This document shows, one piece after another, positions 7,378 through 17,132 of a DNA stretch of 24,631 nt. Within the stretch, counting starts at the first letter, position 1, and each line of letters begins with the position of its first letter. The notes below the pieces were generated by a model that worked only from the letters and a program-made list of their open reading frames with translations, searched no databases and was not told where the DNA came from. The position numbers and the translations under genes were made by a program. The stretch covers positions 1-24,631 of the forward strand of contig JAWCMT010000024.1 in the NCBI GenBank assembly GCA_038849555.1, in the 5' to 3' direction. Source of the DNA: JAOAIV01 sp038849555. GTDB taxonomy: Archaea; Thermoproteota; Bathyarchaeia; Bathyarchaeales; Bathycorpusculaceae.

Positions 7378-8541
7378 CTAATGCTTGCGTTTTTTGAAGT
7401 AGAGTAGCAAACCTAAAATCAAAATGGTTGCTGATGCGAAGGCAACTGCCGCCCATGTCATGGATGGCTCGGCTCCTGTGTTGGATGGTGTGGTTATAGG
7501 CGATTGAGAAATTGAAGCGGACTGCCATGGAGAAGCAGAAGGCGGGGTCGTCTCTGGAGCCGCTGTTATAATGTTATCATAAATGTTGTTTGGGTGGTCA
7601 CTCCACACGTAAATAGCCTCTTTTGTGCTTGCGATTATTTCGTTGTCAGTTATCGTGTTGTTGGTACATGGTTCATAGGGACCGTAAAGCGCTATGCCAT
7701 AGTAACTACTTGTTATGCGGTTTTTTGTTATTAGCGAGTTGTTTGTGCCTATAAGTAACACGCCCTGCCCGTTGTTGGCAAGGTTGAGGTTTTGCACTGT
7801 GATTCTATTGCAGCTTATGAGCGCTACGTATCCGGCGTCTGACGGCACAGTTTTGTCATGCTGATTAACCCAATAATAGACGGGTTTTCCATCCACCGTG
7901 TTTGAAGTATCTATGCTATTAACGTAATATGCGGCTTGAACTGATGTTTCGATGGCTACCCACAAATTAAACCGATTTCTTTCCAGACGGTTATTTCTAA
8001 ATATATTATTTGTAGAGTGGAATATTTTAATGCCATACGAGTTGTTCGCTATCACGTTATTGTAAACAAAGTTGTTTCCAGTGAATAGGCTGAACTGTAT
8101 GCCAACATCGTTTCCTGTTATAGTGTTTCCTGAAATTGTGTTCCTTCTCGAACCTGCCTCAATAGACCCCAAAGGTAGCTTAATACCGCAGGAAAAGTTA
8201 CTTATCTTCATATTTTTTATTGTAACATTAACTCGGTCTTGCAGAAAAATTCCCGTGGAATCCCCCTTTCCTTGGAGAGAGTAACCTGCGCCGTCGATGA
8301 TTATATTGTCGCAGAGAACCACAAGCGTGCTGTAAATGTTACCTGTAAAAGTGTAGGTATCCCCATTGCGTTGTATCTTGTCAGTTCCATTAACGCTTCC
8401 ATCACTTTCTATATGGATACCCTGTGGAACAGGTTCAGGGAAAAAATTCGCATACGCCATATTTATTAACCGTGTTTCAGTTAATAGGACTGCTACAAGG
8501 ACCATCAAGATTAGAGTTATTGCTAAAACTTTTCCCTTCAT
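7378..8541 (-). CDS. Anchored surface protein with parallel beta-helix (NosD-like) repeats, last gene of operon
   Basis: This is a 387-residue exported protein. It has an N-terminal signal sequence (VLAITLILMVLVAVLL). Next comes a conserved head (IHIESDGSVNGTDKIQRNGDTYTFTGNI) and a right-handed beta-helix of short N/G/I-rich turns (NRITVQNLNLANNGQGVLLIG, NTITDNEIIAS) to about residue 335. A Pro/Ser/Thr-rich stalk, one membrane helix (ATILILGLLLYF) and a KKRKH tail complete it. Many Asn-x-Ser/Thr sites suggest glycosylation. The helix probably faces outside, with the basic tail in the cytoplasm. The family covers periplasmic copper-site maturation protein NosD, carbohydrate-binding and carbohydrate-cleaving proteins; I see no catalytic motif. 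Unlike its paralogues it lacks the 'GNFWSDYNG' block. Its ATG overlaps the previous stop as ATGA. Confidence 0.78.
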   Translation of the reverse strand: MKGKVLAITLILMVLVAVLLTETRLINMAYANFFPEPVPQGIHIESDGSVNGTDKIQRNGDTYTFTGNIYSTLVVLCDNIIIDGAGYSLQGKGDSTGIFLQDRVNVTIKNMKISNFSCGIKLPLGSIEAGSRRNTISGNTITGNDVGIQFSLFTGNNFVYNNVIANNSYGIKIFHSTNNIFRNNRLERNRFNLWVAIETSVQAAYYVNSIDTSNTVDGKPVYYWVNQHDKTVPSDAGYVALISCNRITVQNLNLANNGQGVLLIGTNNSLITKNRITSSYYGIALYGPYEPCTNNTITDNEIIASTKEAIYVWSDHPNNIYDNIITAAPETTPPSASPWQSASISQSPITTPSNTGAEPSMTWAAVAFASATILILGLLLYFKKRKH

Positions 8542-9809
8542 AAATGCCGACCTTTGTGCTTCTTGAAGTAAACTAGCAAACCAGCAAAAACCACAAAACT
8601 AACCACTACGGCAACAAAAGCCGACAATAGTAACTCTTCAGTGTAACGCTCTTGCTGCTCAGTGTCAGTTTGTGAAGAAGGTGACGAATCTGTTTCTGTA
8701 GACGGTTGAGCTGGAGATTCTAGAAACGGTGAAGATGAGGGAGACTGTAATGGTGCCCACTCAGGCAATTCGATAGGAATGCTGAAAACGTCGAGGGGAG
8801 CTATGAGTGGGTAGTTGTCTTGCGCGTGGACGCCATAAGTTACTGAAGTGTTAGTTGTTGGTTCAATCCAAATCCATGGCGTTTCAACGATATAAGGCAT
8901 ATCGCCTATTCCGTCGCCATTAAGGTCACTGCCGTTGTAGTCGCTCCAGAAGTTACCTGTTCTCCCATTATCCCACGGTCCGGCGCATGAGTTACTTTTC
9001 ACACTTTCAGTATTGTCAACGAAGTTGTTGTGGTGAACAATGCAGTTAGCGTAAGAAACAGAAAGACCCTTGCTGTTTTCTGCTAGGTTGTTTCCTATTA
9101 TAATTAGCTGGTATCCGCCGTCAACCATGATTCCAGTGTCCCAACTTTTGGAGATGTTGTTTCGGGTTATAGCTATATAATGGTTAGGGTAGCCGCTGCC
9201 GTGCGATACTTGGATGCCAACTCTGTTTCTTTTTATGTCATTTTGGAATATGTGGATGCACGTGGAATTAATAATTAGCATTCCTTGGTCATTGCTGTTA
9301 ATGCTGTTTTGAGAAAAGGTGCAATTTTTAGAGGAACTAGCGAATATGGCGATTTTCTCAGTGCCTGTAATGGTGTTGTTGGTTAAGGTAATGTTTGTGG
9401 CGTTTTGAAGAGTTATGCCTGAAAGGCAATTCTGAATCTTTACGTTTTTCACGGTAACATTTGTTCTGCCGTCTAAGCGAATCGCCGGGTAGAAGCCCGC
9501 TGGAATCATGAAGCCTGTTGTGTTAATGGACGTTTGGGTTATGCTGAAACCGTTTCCGTCAATTACTATGTGGTCTCGCTGGACTTCAATGGCGTTGGTG
9601 AGGTCTCCTGTAAGGATGTAGACTTCTCCAATTCTTTGGATGAAGGCTGAGTGCGGTTCAATACTTCCGTCGCTTCGGATATAGATGGGAGCGGGTATTT
9701 CAGGAATAGGCCATAAAGCAGCGTTTCCCAAACTATCAGGTAAAAATTGGGCTACTGCTAAGAACAAAAGCAAAGTTAAAAGCGATAATCCCCCCGTAAT
9801 TTTTCTCAT
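8538..9809 (-). CDS. Anchored surface protein with parallel beta-helix repeats, third gene of operon
   Basis: This is a 423-residue exported protein. The frame is open further upstream, but the start is ATG 9809: it gives a clean signal peptide (MRKITGGLSLLTLLLFLAVA) and overlaps the stop of the preceding gene as ATGA. The head 'IYIRSDGSIEPHSAFIQRIGEVYILTGD' is shared with its two paralogues. Beta-helix turns follow (NVTVKNVKIQNCLSGITLQN, NITLTNNTITGTE). Then comes the block GNFWSDYNGSDLNGDGIGDMPYIVE, whose DLNGDGIGD is Asp-rich and dockerin/calcium-loop-like. A Ser/Pro-rich stalk, a membrane helix (AFVAVVVSFVVFAGLLVYF) and a basic tail end it. The layout suggests a cell-surface binding or glycan-related protein; the substrate is unknown. 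Confidence 0.8.
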   Translation of the reverse strand: MRKITGGLSLLTLLLFLAVAQFLPDSLGNAALWPIPEIPAPIYIRSDGSIEPHSAFIQRIGEVYILTGDLTNAIEVQRDHIVIDGNGFSITQTSINTTGFMIPAGFYPAIRLDGRTNVTVKNVKIQNCLSGITLQNATNITLTNNTITGTEKIAIFASSSKNCTFSQNSINSNDQGMLIINSTCIHIFQNDIKRNRVGIQVSHGSGYPNHYIAITRNNISKSWDTGIMVDGGYQLIIIGNNLAENSKGLSVSYANCIVHHNNFVDNTESVKSNSCAGPWDNGRTGNFWSDYNGSDLNGDGIGDMPYIVETPWIWIEPTTNTSVTYGVHAQDNYPLIAPLDVFSIPIELPEWAPLQSPSSSPFLESPAQPSTETDSSPSSQTDTEQQERYTEELLLSAFVAVVVSFVVFAGLLVYFKKHKGRHL

Positions 9810-10733
9810 CGTCCTATCTGCCTCCTTGCCCGAAACTTGACCAAATAGATTAGTACAGCGGCGATTAATGCGGCAAACAAGAGGGCAGAAGTAACCAAAA
9901 CAGGCACAGCTTGAGAAGACCAGTTTTCTTCTGAGGAGGCATTGAATACTGCAACGGCGCCGTGAACAAATGTGGCTTCTTCTATAGTAAAAGCGGCAAA
10001 CCATTTTCCGCTTTCTTCGCTAATAAAAGCAGTGCGATTCAGCGACGTTAGCACTCCTTGAGAATCTATAAGGTAAACGTGCAATGTGGAAAGGCATGTT
10101 TCAATTTGAACGCGATAGTTGTTGGGTGGGTAGCCGTACCATGAATATAGCGGATAGGAAATATTGCTGCATCCGAGGCGCCCATACAAGGGCAGCGTTA
10201 AAGCGTAATCGCCTAGATAAGCGTATGTGGCAGTTGTTTCTGAAACTGGTTGCTCATAGTGAACATTCACGACGAATTTTTTGGGAACAGGCGCAATAGT
10301 CCAATTAATCTCCGCCAAGTCCGCGTCGAAAAGGTGGTAATATCCGTGGGTATCCTTCTTCACGCTAATTTCTTTACCGTCAACACATACAGAAATGTTT
10401 GCTGAGTCTAAAGGAACAGGATAGTGAAATTCCAAAATATCCTGCGTAACAGTAGCCTGCAAATAAGGCAAGTCAGGATATAGCACTAGACCCATTCCAT
10501 AGTTTTCTGTCAGATAACTATCTCCGTAAGCATATATTGTTTGCACTTTGTATTCCGCGTCGATTTTCGCCGAGTTTTCCGTAGGCTCTGGAGATTGACG
10601 CGTTAACAATGGTTTCGGTTACTTTTACTTTCGGCGGAACCTCAACTGTAGGATATCCATACGCGATATTAATGCTTTGAAAGCATATCAGAACGAAGCA
10701 AAGAACACAGAAAGGTAACGCTGCAGTTTTCAC
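9806..10733 (-). pseudogene. Anchored exported protein, frameshifted; second gene of operon
   Basis: One protein is split over two frames. From GTG 10733, which overlaps the previous stop as GTGA, the first frame encodes a signal peptide (TAALPFCVLCFVLICFQSI) and YPTVEVPPKVKVTETIVNAS, then runs out of homologous-looking sequence and stops at 10518. The second frame, open from just after a TAA near 10621, carries the mature part (AKIDAEYKVQTIYAYGDSYL to the end) and a C-terminal membrane helix (LVTSALLFAALIAAVLIYLV) with a basic tail. Joining them needs a +1 shift between about 10618 and 10521, meaning one base lost or two gained. The mature domain has no beta-helix repeats and I do not recognise its family. 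It is either a recent inactivation or a sequence error; the downstream frame shows no other damage. Confidence 0.7.
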
Positions 10734-12022
10734 TTTGGCTGCCCTCGTTTGCGCTTTTTAAAGTAAACCAGCAGACCAGCAAAAACCGCAACAAAGGAGA
10801 CAACCGAAATGGTTATTGCCAGAGCATTTGGGAATGGCTCTGTATTTTGGGTTGTTAGATCATTTTCCTTTCCTTCATTTGAATCTGGAATAGTGACGGC
10901 TGGAAAGATTAATGGCTTCATAAATGGGCGGCTGTCTTTGTTACTTGCATCGATCACATAAGGTATGTCGCCGATGCCGTCGCCGTTAAAATCTGTTCCG
11001 TTGTAATCGCTCCAAAAGTTTCCCTCAGAGCCGCGGCTCCAAGTGTTTATTGACGCGCCTATTGTTAAGTTGTCGTTTTCCACGTAGCCGTTATTAACCT
11101 GTAAATTATTTTTGACGAAATCATTGCGGTAGAATTCGTTATTGCTTGAGGCGAAAATGTCGATGCCGACTTGATTGTTCGCGATTACGTTTTCAGCTAT
11201 TGTGTTATGGTTGCAGTCCCCTGTCATCTGAAAAGCGCAGCTGCAGTTTGTTATCCAGTTTCCAATTAGCCTGTTGTTTCTGCAAGCTGAACCATGAAGC
11301 TGCATTCCGCATTCGCTGCCCGTTATATTGTTTCCTTCTATGCGACAATTAAAAGAAGAAGAGACGCGTATGCCAAAAACTCCGTTATTAGCCATGGTGT
11401 TTCGGATTATGTTGTTGTAGTTGGAAGTGTGATTGTTCGCAAACTCAAGCATTATACCTGCCATGCTATTTTCTGAGATGCGATTTTCAACTATGCTGTT
11501 GTAATTGGAATACTCTATAAGCAGAACGCCTTGAAAGTTTCCTGTTATGTTATTTCCAACTATGTTATTATTCGATGAAGACCCTATGAAGATGCCAACT
11601 TCGGTGAGCGCTATGTCATTTTGAGTGATTGTGCACTCTGTGGACTGTTGAAAGTATATGCCAAAGCGCAAGTTTCTTAATGTCAGTTTTCTAATGGTCA
11701 CGTTATTTGTGTTTTCTAAAATAATTCCTTTCCCCGTGTCATTTCCTTGAAGCATGTAGCCCGCGCCATCCAGCACTACATCACTGCACTGGATAACTAG
11801 GGTACAGTTTGTGATGTTTCCGGTGAGAGTGTAGGTATTGCCCGCACGGTGAATAGGTAGCGTTTCAGGCTCTACTGTTCCATCTGCTTTAATGTAGGCA
11901 TATGGCAGTTCTGGGGGCGGTGGTATAAAATTTGCACTTGTAAAGTTCACGTGTTGTGTTTCGATTATCGCCAAGAACAGTATTGCCAGACATAATATTG
12001 GCGTTAATATGTCTCTTTTCAA
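10730..12022 (-). CDS. Anchored surface protein with parallel beta-helix repeats, first gene of operon
   Basis: This is a 430-residue exported protein with a signal sequence (ILTPILCLAILFLAIIE), the shared head (AYIKADGTVEPETLPIHRAGNTYTLTGNI), and about ten regular beta-helix turns with N/G/I patterns (NNNIVGNNITGNFQGVLLIE, NHNTIAENVIANNQVGIDIF). It also has the block GNFWSDYNGTDFNGDGIGDIPYVID, a polar stalk, one membrane helix (ISVVSFVAVFAGLLVYF) and a KKRKRGQPK tail. The start is TTG at 12022: a TAA lies two codons before it, and AGGATGAT sits at a suitable distance. The next gene starts inside its stop. It is the best-preserved of the three paralogues, which probably arose by tandem duplication. 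Confidence 0.8.
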   Translation of the reverse strand: MKRDILTPILCLAILFLAIIETQHVNFTSANFIPPPPELPYAYIKADGTVEPETLPIHRAGNTYTLTGNITNCTLVIQCSDVVLDGAGYMLQGNDTGKGIILENTNNVTIRKLTLRNLRFGIYFQQSTECTITQNDIALTEVGIFIGSSSNNNIVGNNITGNFQGVLLIEYSNYNSIVENRISENSMAGIMLEFANNHTSNYNNIIRNTMANNGVFGIRVSSSFNCRIEGNNITGSECGMQLHGSACRNNRLIGNWITNCSCAFQMTGDCNHNTIAENVIANNQVGIDIFASSNNEFYRNDFVKNNLQVNNGYVENDNLTIGASINTWSRGSEGNFWSDYNGTDFNGDGIGDIPYVIDASNKDSRPFMKPLIFPAVTIPDSNEGKENDLTTQNTEPFPNALAITISVVSFVAVFAGLLVYFKKRKRGQPK

Positions 12023-12049
12023 GTTTTATCATCCTTTGTGTTTATTAAG

Positions 12050-12190
12050 CTAAAATAGCCGCCAAAAACTAATCACCGCCAACTCTTTAATTATCAAGTC
12101 GAAGATGATTGCCGTTGGGATAGGCTTCGGAAACTTAAATGACGAAAAGAGGATAATGAGAAAAAGAATTAGCACAAAAACTTTGCTCAT
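12050..12190 (-). CDS. Small hydrophobic protein (46 residues)
   Basis: A short frame starts with ATG at 12190 and ends with TAG at 12050. It encodes MSKVFVLILFLIILFSSFKF, then a Pro-containing turn and a second moderately hydrophobic stretch (TAIIFDLIIKELAVISFW). It is predicted to be a single-pass membrane peptide. A TATA-like CTTTAATT lies at 12232-12225 and would start transcription about 12 bases before the ATG. The beta-helix operon begins 28 bases after its stop, so it may be the operon's first gene or a leader peptide. No family is recognised. The rest of the 12023-12328 gap shows nothing further. Confidence 0.4.
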   Translation of the reverse strand: MSKVFVLILFLIILFSSFKFPKPIPTAIIFDLIIKELAVISFWRLF

Positions 12191-12328
12191 TTTTTATCGC
12201 TGATATATCCTGAGTTGTTTCTGCAATTAAAGAGTTTCGTCAAGGGTTCTTGACTCCGTCTTCAAGCAGACGTTTCCGTTAAGAAGCGGATACCACTCAG
12301 CTGAGATATAGGTGAAGATCGATTGATG

Positions 12329-13027
12329 TTAGGCGCGCTGAGCAACCATCATGGCGTGCGCTTTATCGTAAGGCTCCAAACGTACAATTTCGCGAACACC
12401 AAAGCCGCGTTTCCTCAAAACTTCAGCTTCCTGCTTGTAAACTACAAGCGGATCCTTTGTAACGTCGATGCTTTGAGCTTTCACCGCCAGCATAACCCAG
12501 CCAGCATGCTTAAGGAAAACGTCCGCGTTATCCGCTAAAATCTTAGCTTGCTCCGGCTGTGCTATGTCGCAGTATATCGCGTCTACTTTTCCTGGGATGA
12601 ACATGGCGTACTGCTCTGGAAAGCGGGCGTCCGCGAGGAACGGCGACATATTAGGCCTATAAGCGCAGACATTATCAACTAAGTCTCGCAGAGACCTTGA
12701 AGCGAATTCTACGCAGTAGACGTGGCCTTTCACGCCGACGATGTCTGAAACGTGGCTTGGAGTGGTTCCAGACGCAGCGCCTAAATAGAGCACTCTGTCG
12801 CCGGGTGCTATGGGCACTGTCTGCACGCCTTTTAGTATGGCAGCGGCTAGTTTGCTTCTGAACGCATCCCAAACGCGGTATTCCACGCCCTTGAAGCGGA
12901 TTAGCCGTTCTCCGTAGACTGCTCTGCCCGGCGCCAAGTTCCGCGTAGCCAGCCGTTGCGCTCCGTCTTCAAGGGTGACTTGATATACTTCTACGAATTG
13001 TGGATGCGGCTTAACCTTTACGTTCAC
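12329..13027 (-). CDS. flpA: Fibrillarin-like rRNA/tRNA 2'-O-methyltransferase
   Basis: This is a 232-residue methyltransferase of the box C/D ribonucleoprotein, which puts 2'-O-methyl groups on rRNA and tRNA sites chosen by guide RNAs. It has the N-terminal small domain (VKVKPHPQFVEVYQV), AdoMet motif I (LYLGAASGTTPSH, residues 81-93), the acidic CVEF strand, and the fibrillarin catalytic set: Asp154 (YCDIAQP), Lys183 (AVKAQS) and Lys222 (PYDKAH). The frame is open to 13153, but that part overlaps the lysine-rich tail of Nop5 and is not fibrillarin-like. The GTG at 13027 gives the normal family N-terminus with a GGAGA upstream. It overlaps the nop5 stop by 17 bases, so the partners are coupled. 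Confidence 0.93.
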   Translation of the reverse strand: MNVKVKPHPQFVEVYQVTLEDGAQRLATRNLAPGRAVYGERLIRFKGVEYRVWDAFRSKLAAAILKGVQTVPIAPGDRVLYLGAASGTTPSHVSDIVGVKGHVYCVEFASRSLRDLVDNVCAYRPNMSPFLADARFPEQYAMFIPGKVDAIYCDIAQPEQAKILADNADVFLKHAGWVMLAVKAQSIDVTKDPLVVYKQEAEVLRKRGFGVREIVRLEPYDKAHAMMVAQRA

Positions 13028-14255
13028 GCTTATTCTTTCTCCACTTCTTATCTCGCCGCCACTGCTCCTTTTTCTTTTCCTTTGATGGAGCTTTTTCTTT
13101 TGGCGGCGGAGGCTCCTTGTATTTCTCACGTATTTCCCCAAGTCGCGCTTCAATATCTGCCTTCAAAGACTCGCCAATGTATTTGCCTCCGAAGGCGTCA
13201 GCACGCGCCGCGATGGTAAGTTTTCCAGCTAAAACTCTGGCGATTTTGCCTCTCTGCCATCTTTTAGCATCATGCAGCAGCGCATGTTGGAAGATTAACC
13301 CGTGCTTTGGAGGACGCGCGCCCGTTTTCAATGAGCGGAACAGGGCTTTCTCTGCGCCTAGAACCTGTATTGTGCTTGCGGGGCGCATGGCAAGGTTTTG
13401 TAGGCCACCTGCTACAGCGATTAAACGCGCGCCCAAAAGTGCGCCAGCTATTGCACGAGTGTTAGGCGCAACCTCCTCCATTGCCTTGTCAATGTAGCCT
13501 TCCAAATTGTCCCGCAGCTTGTACATGTTAAGAACCGCTTTGCTTAGCGCTTGGATCTCCGCTAAATCCTGCTCCGCAGTGTCTGCGCCCATGGATGCCT
13601 CAGCGGCTTTGGCGATCGTTTCTGCTCTTTCCTTTGGGATTCCCTCTTTTTCAAGAGCTTCAGTTGAAAAGTTATCTCGGTGGCCTAAGTTTGCGACCAG
13701 ACGGGCGTAAGTTTCATGTTTCTCGAGTAGGCGGTCAAGTTCTGGGAAGTGGATGCCATACCACTCGCGGAGCCGCCCCATAAACAAATTCAAAGTTTTA
13801 TCTAAATCGTCAAGCGTCTGAATTGCTTGTGCAATGATTAAGTCTCTTTTTTCAACTGCGCCTTTGACACGTAGCTTAGCAAGTTCCATGCTGACATTGC
13901 GGTTCCACTCCGCAAGCGCCTTCGCATCCTTCACAAACCCGGCTTCTATAGCCACTTGCTCCATGCGACTGCGCAGCGCTGCCGCTTCTGAAGCCTTCAC
14001 AACTTCAACGTTAATGCCGAGTTTTTGCTGTGCAGCATTGGCTAGCGCGGCGTTTTCAAAAGCGAAAGTTTCATAGCCGCGTTTCTGAAGTGCGGTTAAT
14101 AAAGAGGCGATTTCAGAAATTTTCCCAGATTCAATGTTTATTATGCTCTTGGCGGCTGCCAAAGGCTTATTTGAAAATAATACTTTATCCGCGATATTAC
14201 CTCGCTCGTCAAAAGCTACCGCGCCAAAGGGAAACTGGATTATCACGATTTTCAT
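13011..14255 (-). CDS. nop5: Nop5/Nop56-58-like C/D box RNP scaffold protein
   Basis: This 414-residue scaffold bridges L7Ae-bound guide RNA and fibrillarin. The N-terminal domain (to about 120) is the fibrillarin-binding part. The middle is a long coiled coil with the NOSIC region (LREWYGIHFPELDRLLEKHETYARLVANLG). The Nop domain holds the family signature GALLGARLIAVAGGLQNLAM and the RNA-binding ASTIQVLGAEKALFRSLKTG...PKHGLIFQH. The C-terminus is a Lys/Glu-rich tail. The ATG at 14255 is used, and a TATA-like ATTTATTAA (14309-14301) would start transcription about 23 bases before it. The gene order nop5-flpA is widely conserved in archaea. Confidence 0.95.
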   Translation of the reverse strand: MKIVIIQFPFGAVAFDERGNIADKVLFSNKPLAAAKSIINIESGKISEIASLLTALQKRGYETFAFENAALANAAQQKLGINVEVVKASEAAALRSRMEQVAIEAGFVKDAKALAEWNRNVSMELAKLRVKGAVEKRDLIIAQAIQTLDDLDKTLNLFMGRLREWYGIHFPELDRLLEKHETYARLVANLGHRDNFSTEALEKEGIPKERAETIAKAAEASMGADTAEQDLAEIQALSKAVLNMYKLRDNLEGYIDKAMEEVAPNTRAIAGALLGARLIAVAGGLQNLAMRPASTIQVLGAEKALFRSLKTGARPPKHGLIFQHALLHDAKRWQRGKIARVLAGKLTIAARADAFGGKYIGESLKADIEARLGEIREKYKEPPPPKEKAPSKEKKKEQWRRDKKWRKNKRERKG

Positions 14256-14300
14256 TTCTAAGCCCCATTATTCACGAGTTAACTAGTGGATTGTGTTTTC

Positions 14301-14309
14301 TTAATAAAT
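14301..14309 (-). promoter_or_regulatory. TATA box of nop5-flpA
   Basis: ATTTATTAA on the minus strand lies about 46 bases upstream of the nop5 ATG, and the predicted transcription start is near 14278. It is back-to-back with the promoter of the EamA-type gene in a 129-base divergent region. Confidence 0.5.
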
Positions 14310-14346
14310 AGTTGTTGCTGCAGTTTTGACGCCGAACTCGATGAAG

Positions 14347-14354
14347 TTTATTAA
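14347..14354 (+). promoter_or_regulatory. TATA box of the EamA-type transporter gene
   Basis: TTTATTAA is preceded by a purine-rich ATGAAG. The predicted transcription start near 14376 leaves about nine bases before the ATG at 14385. Confidence 0.5.
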
Positions 14355-14384
14355 CGTCTACTAAATAACCAAGGCTGACTGCAC

Positions 14385-15272
14385 ATGGAATGGTACGCCT
14401 ATGCATTGTTGGCGCCTGCATTTTGGGCGCTAAACAACGTTTTCATAAAATTCCTTCTAACTAACAAATTCAAAAGCAACTTGCCGCTGATTTTCACCGC
14501 CATTTCCATGGACATGATCTTCGCGTTAATTGTCTTCGCATCAGGCGCGGTAAGCTACCATTTCCCGTATTCTGTGTTTGCCTTTTTAGCAGGCGCCATG
14601 CCTTTGGCGGCATTTTGGTTCTACTCAAAAGCGCTACTAATCGAAGAAGTGTCGAGAATCGTCACCCTCTTCCAGCTTATACCCGTATTTGTTGTATTAC
14701 TTTCAGTTGTTTTTCTTAACGAGATTCTAGGCGCCAGCAGATATCTGGGCATTGCAATGATAGTCCTTGCTTCAGTGTTGGTTTCCTATAGAAAAGCAAG
14801 CCAAAAGCTCTTCCTAGGCATACTGAAGTTTATGATACCCTTTGGGGTAATAATCGCTGCTTACACGGTGGTTAACAAAATTCTTGTGGGCTATTTGTCT
14901 TTTTGGTCAGTGTTCTTCTGGAATATTCTCGGAACTTTCGCTGTCTCTCTTCTACTCTTGACTTTGCCTAAACCACGCGAAACAATTGTCAGCACAATTT
15001 CAGTTATCGGAAAAAAGACGGTGCTTACCGCCTTTATTGGGGAAGGCCTTTACGTTATAGGCACAATCTGCTCCCTAATCGCTTTATCCTTGACAGACGC
15101 CTCTTTAGCTTCATCCCTATTCGGGCTTCAACCATTCTACGTTTTCTTCTACACAATCGTCCTAAGCATCTTAACGCCGCAAATCCTCAAGGAAGAAATA
15201 AACAAAGAAACACTGCTACTGAAAATTTCAGCAGTAACCCTCATGTTCATAGGAACAGCGCTCGTAGTATAG
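14385..15272 (+). CDS. EamA/DMT-family transporter
   Basis: This is a 295-residue polytopic membrane protein with about ten predicted helices in two similar halves. The first half opens with AYALLAPAFWALNNVFIKFL and ends with the EamA-typical IPVFVVLLSVVFLNEILGASRYLGIAMIVLASV, where the 'P...LNE' helix pair is characteristic. The second half repeats this as LFGLQPFYVFFYTIVLSILTPQILKEEINKETLLLKISAVTLMFIGTALV. These drug/metabolite-superfamily exporters move metabolites or amino acids; the substrate cannot be read from the sequence. It is a single gene, divergent from nop5, ending about 70 bases before the rRNA promoter. Confidence 0.85.
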   Translation: MEWYAYALLAPAFWALNNVFIKFLLTNKFKSNLPLIFTAISMDMIFALIVFASGAVSYHFPYSVFAFLAGAMPLAAFWFYSKALLIEEVSRIVTLFQLIPVFVVLLSVVFLNEILGASRYLGIAMIVLASVLVSYRKASQKLFLGILKFMIPFGVIIAAYTVVNKILVGYLSFWSVFFWNILGTFAVSLLLLTLPKPRETIVSTISVIGKKTVLTAFIGEGLYVIGTICSLIALSLTDASLASSLFGLQPFYVFFYTIVLSILTPQILKEEINKETLLLKISAVTLMFIGTALVV

Positions 15273-15339
15273 GCCTATACAAACTTTAAGCTGCACCTCC
15301 AATTTCGCAGAGCAACATTTATCTCGATGAAAAGAAATG

Positions 15340-15347
15340 TTTATATT
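15340..15347 (+). promoter_or_regulatory. rRNA promoter TATA box
   Basis: TTTATATT is preceded by a purine-rich BRE-like GAAAAGAAATG, the strongest TATA/BRE match upstream of the 16S gene. The predicted transcription start is near 15370, giving a leader of about 255 bases. A second, weaker candidate (ATTTATC) lies at about 15318-15324. Confidence 0.6.
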
Positions 15348-15370
15348 TGCTGAAAACGCTTCAGCTATAA

Positions 15371-15627
15371 CTCAGCTACAATTAGCTAGCCCCGCAATTT
15401 TCACATGGCGGCGGCTCAACCCCAACCAGAACGGCGCTTTGCCATATAGGGATGACGGAGTTGGCCTCCAATTGCGGGGACATGTATGTGGACCTGACAC
15501 TGTTAGGTCTGAAATGGGCTTTGACGTTAATGTGGGTATTCTCCCTCCAAATCCAACTTGGCTATTGCGGAAGTACCTCCAGAAATAAACGCCGTGCACG
15601 ATCAGCATGGAGACGCAGAGTGTGCGT
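15371..15627 (+). other. 16S rRNA leader (5' external transcribed spacer) with structured elements
   Basis: No gene is seen here. In order it contains: a long-range inverted repeat CCCCGCAATT/AATTGCGGGG (15390-15399 and 15470-15479), enclosing a further ATGGC/GCCAT pair (15405-15409 and 15441-15445); a seven-base-pair hairpin GACCTGA/TTAGGTC with a five-base loop (15491-15509); the 5' strand of the 16S processing stem (15512-15566); and a short unpaired stretch up to the mature 5' end. Short open frames across it are best read as chance. Confidence 0.7.
15512..15566 (+). other. 5' strand of the 16S processing stem with bulge-helix-bulge
   Basis: Bases 15512-15530 pair perfectly, 19 bp, with 17185-17167 beyond the 16S 3' end. 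Closer in, TTCTCC (15539-15544) pairs with GGAGAA, CTCC (15545-15548) pairs with GGAG, the three bases AAA (15549-15551) bulge out, and TCCAAC (15552-15557) and TGGCTATT (15559-15566) pair with the trailer. Two 3-base bulges on opposite strands separated by 4 bp form the archaeal splicing-endonuclease substrate. Confidence 0.85.
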
Positions 15628-17123
<1,496 letters not shown>

Positions 17124-17132
17124 AAGAAAAGA

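Noticed and set aside
8538..10004. Start of the third surface protein at 10004
   Set aside because: The first 65 residues are Arg/Cys-rich, overlap the preceding gene in another frame and precede a perfect signal peptide; ATG 9809 with an ATGA overlap is the start.
10518..10620. Programmed +1 frameshifting in the surface operon
   Set aside because: No slippery heptamer, stall codon or downstream stem typical of known sites stands out, so it is treated as an indel.
13028..13153. N-terminal Lys/Arg-rich extension of fibrillarin
   Set aside because: It is the out-of-frame shadow of the Nop5 basic tail; family members begin near the GTG at 13027.
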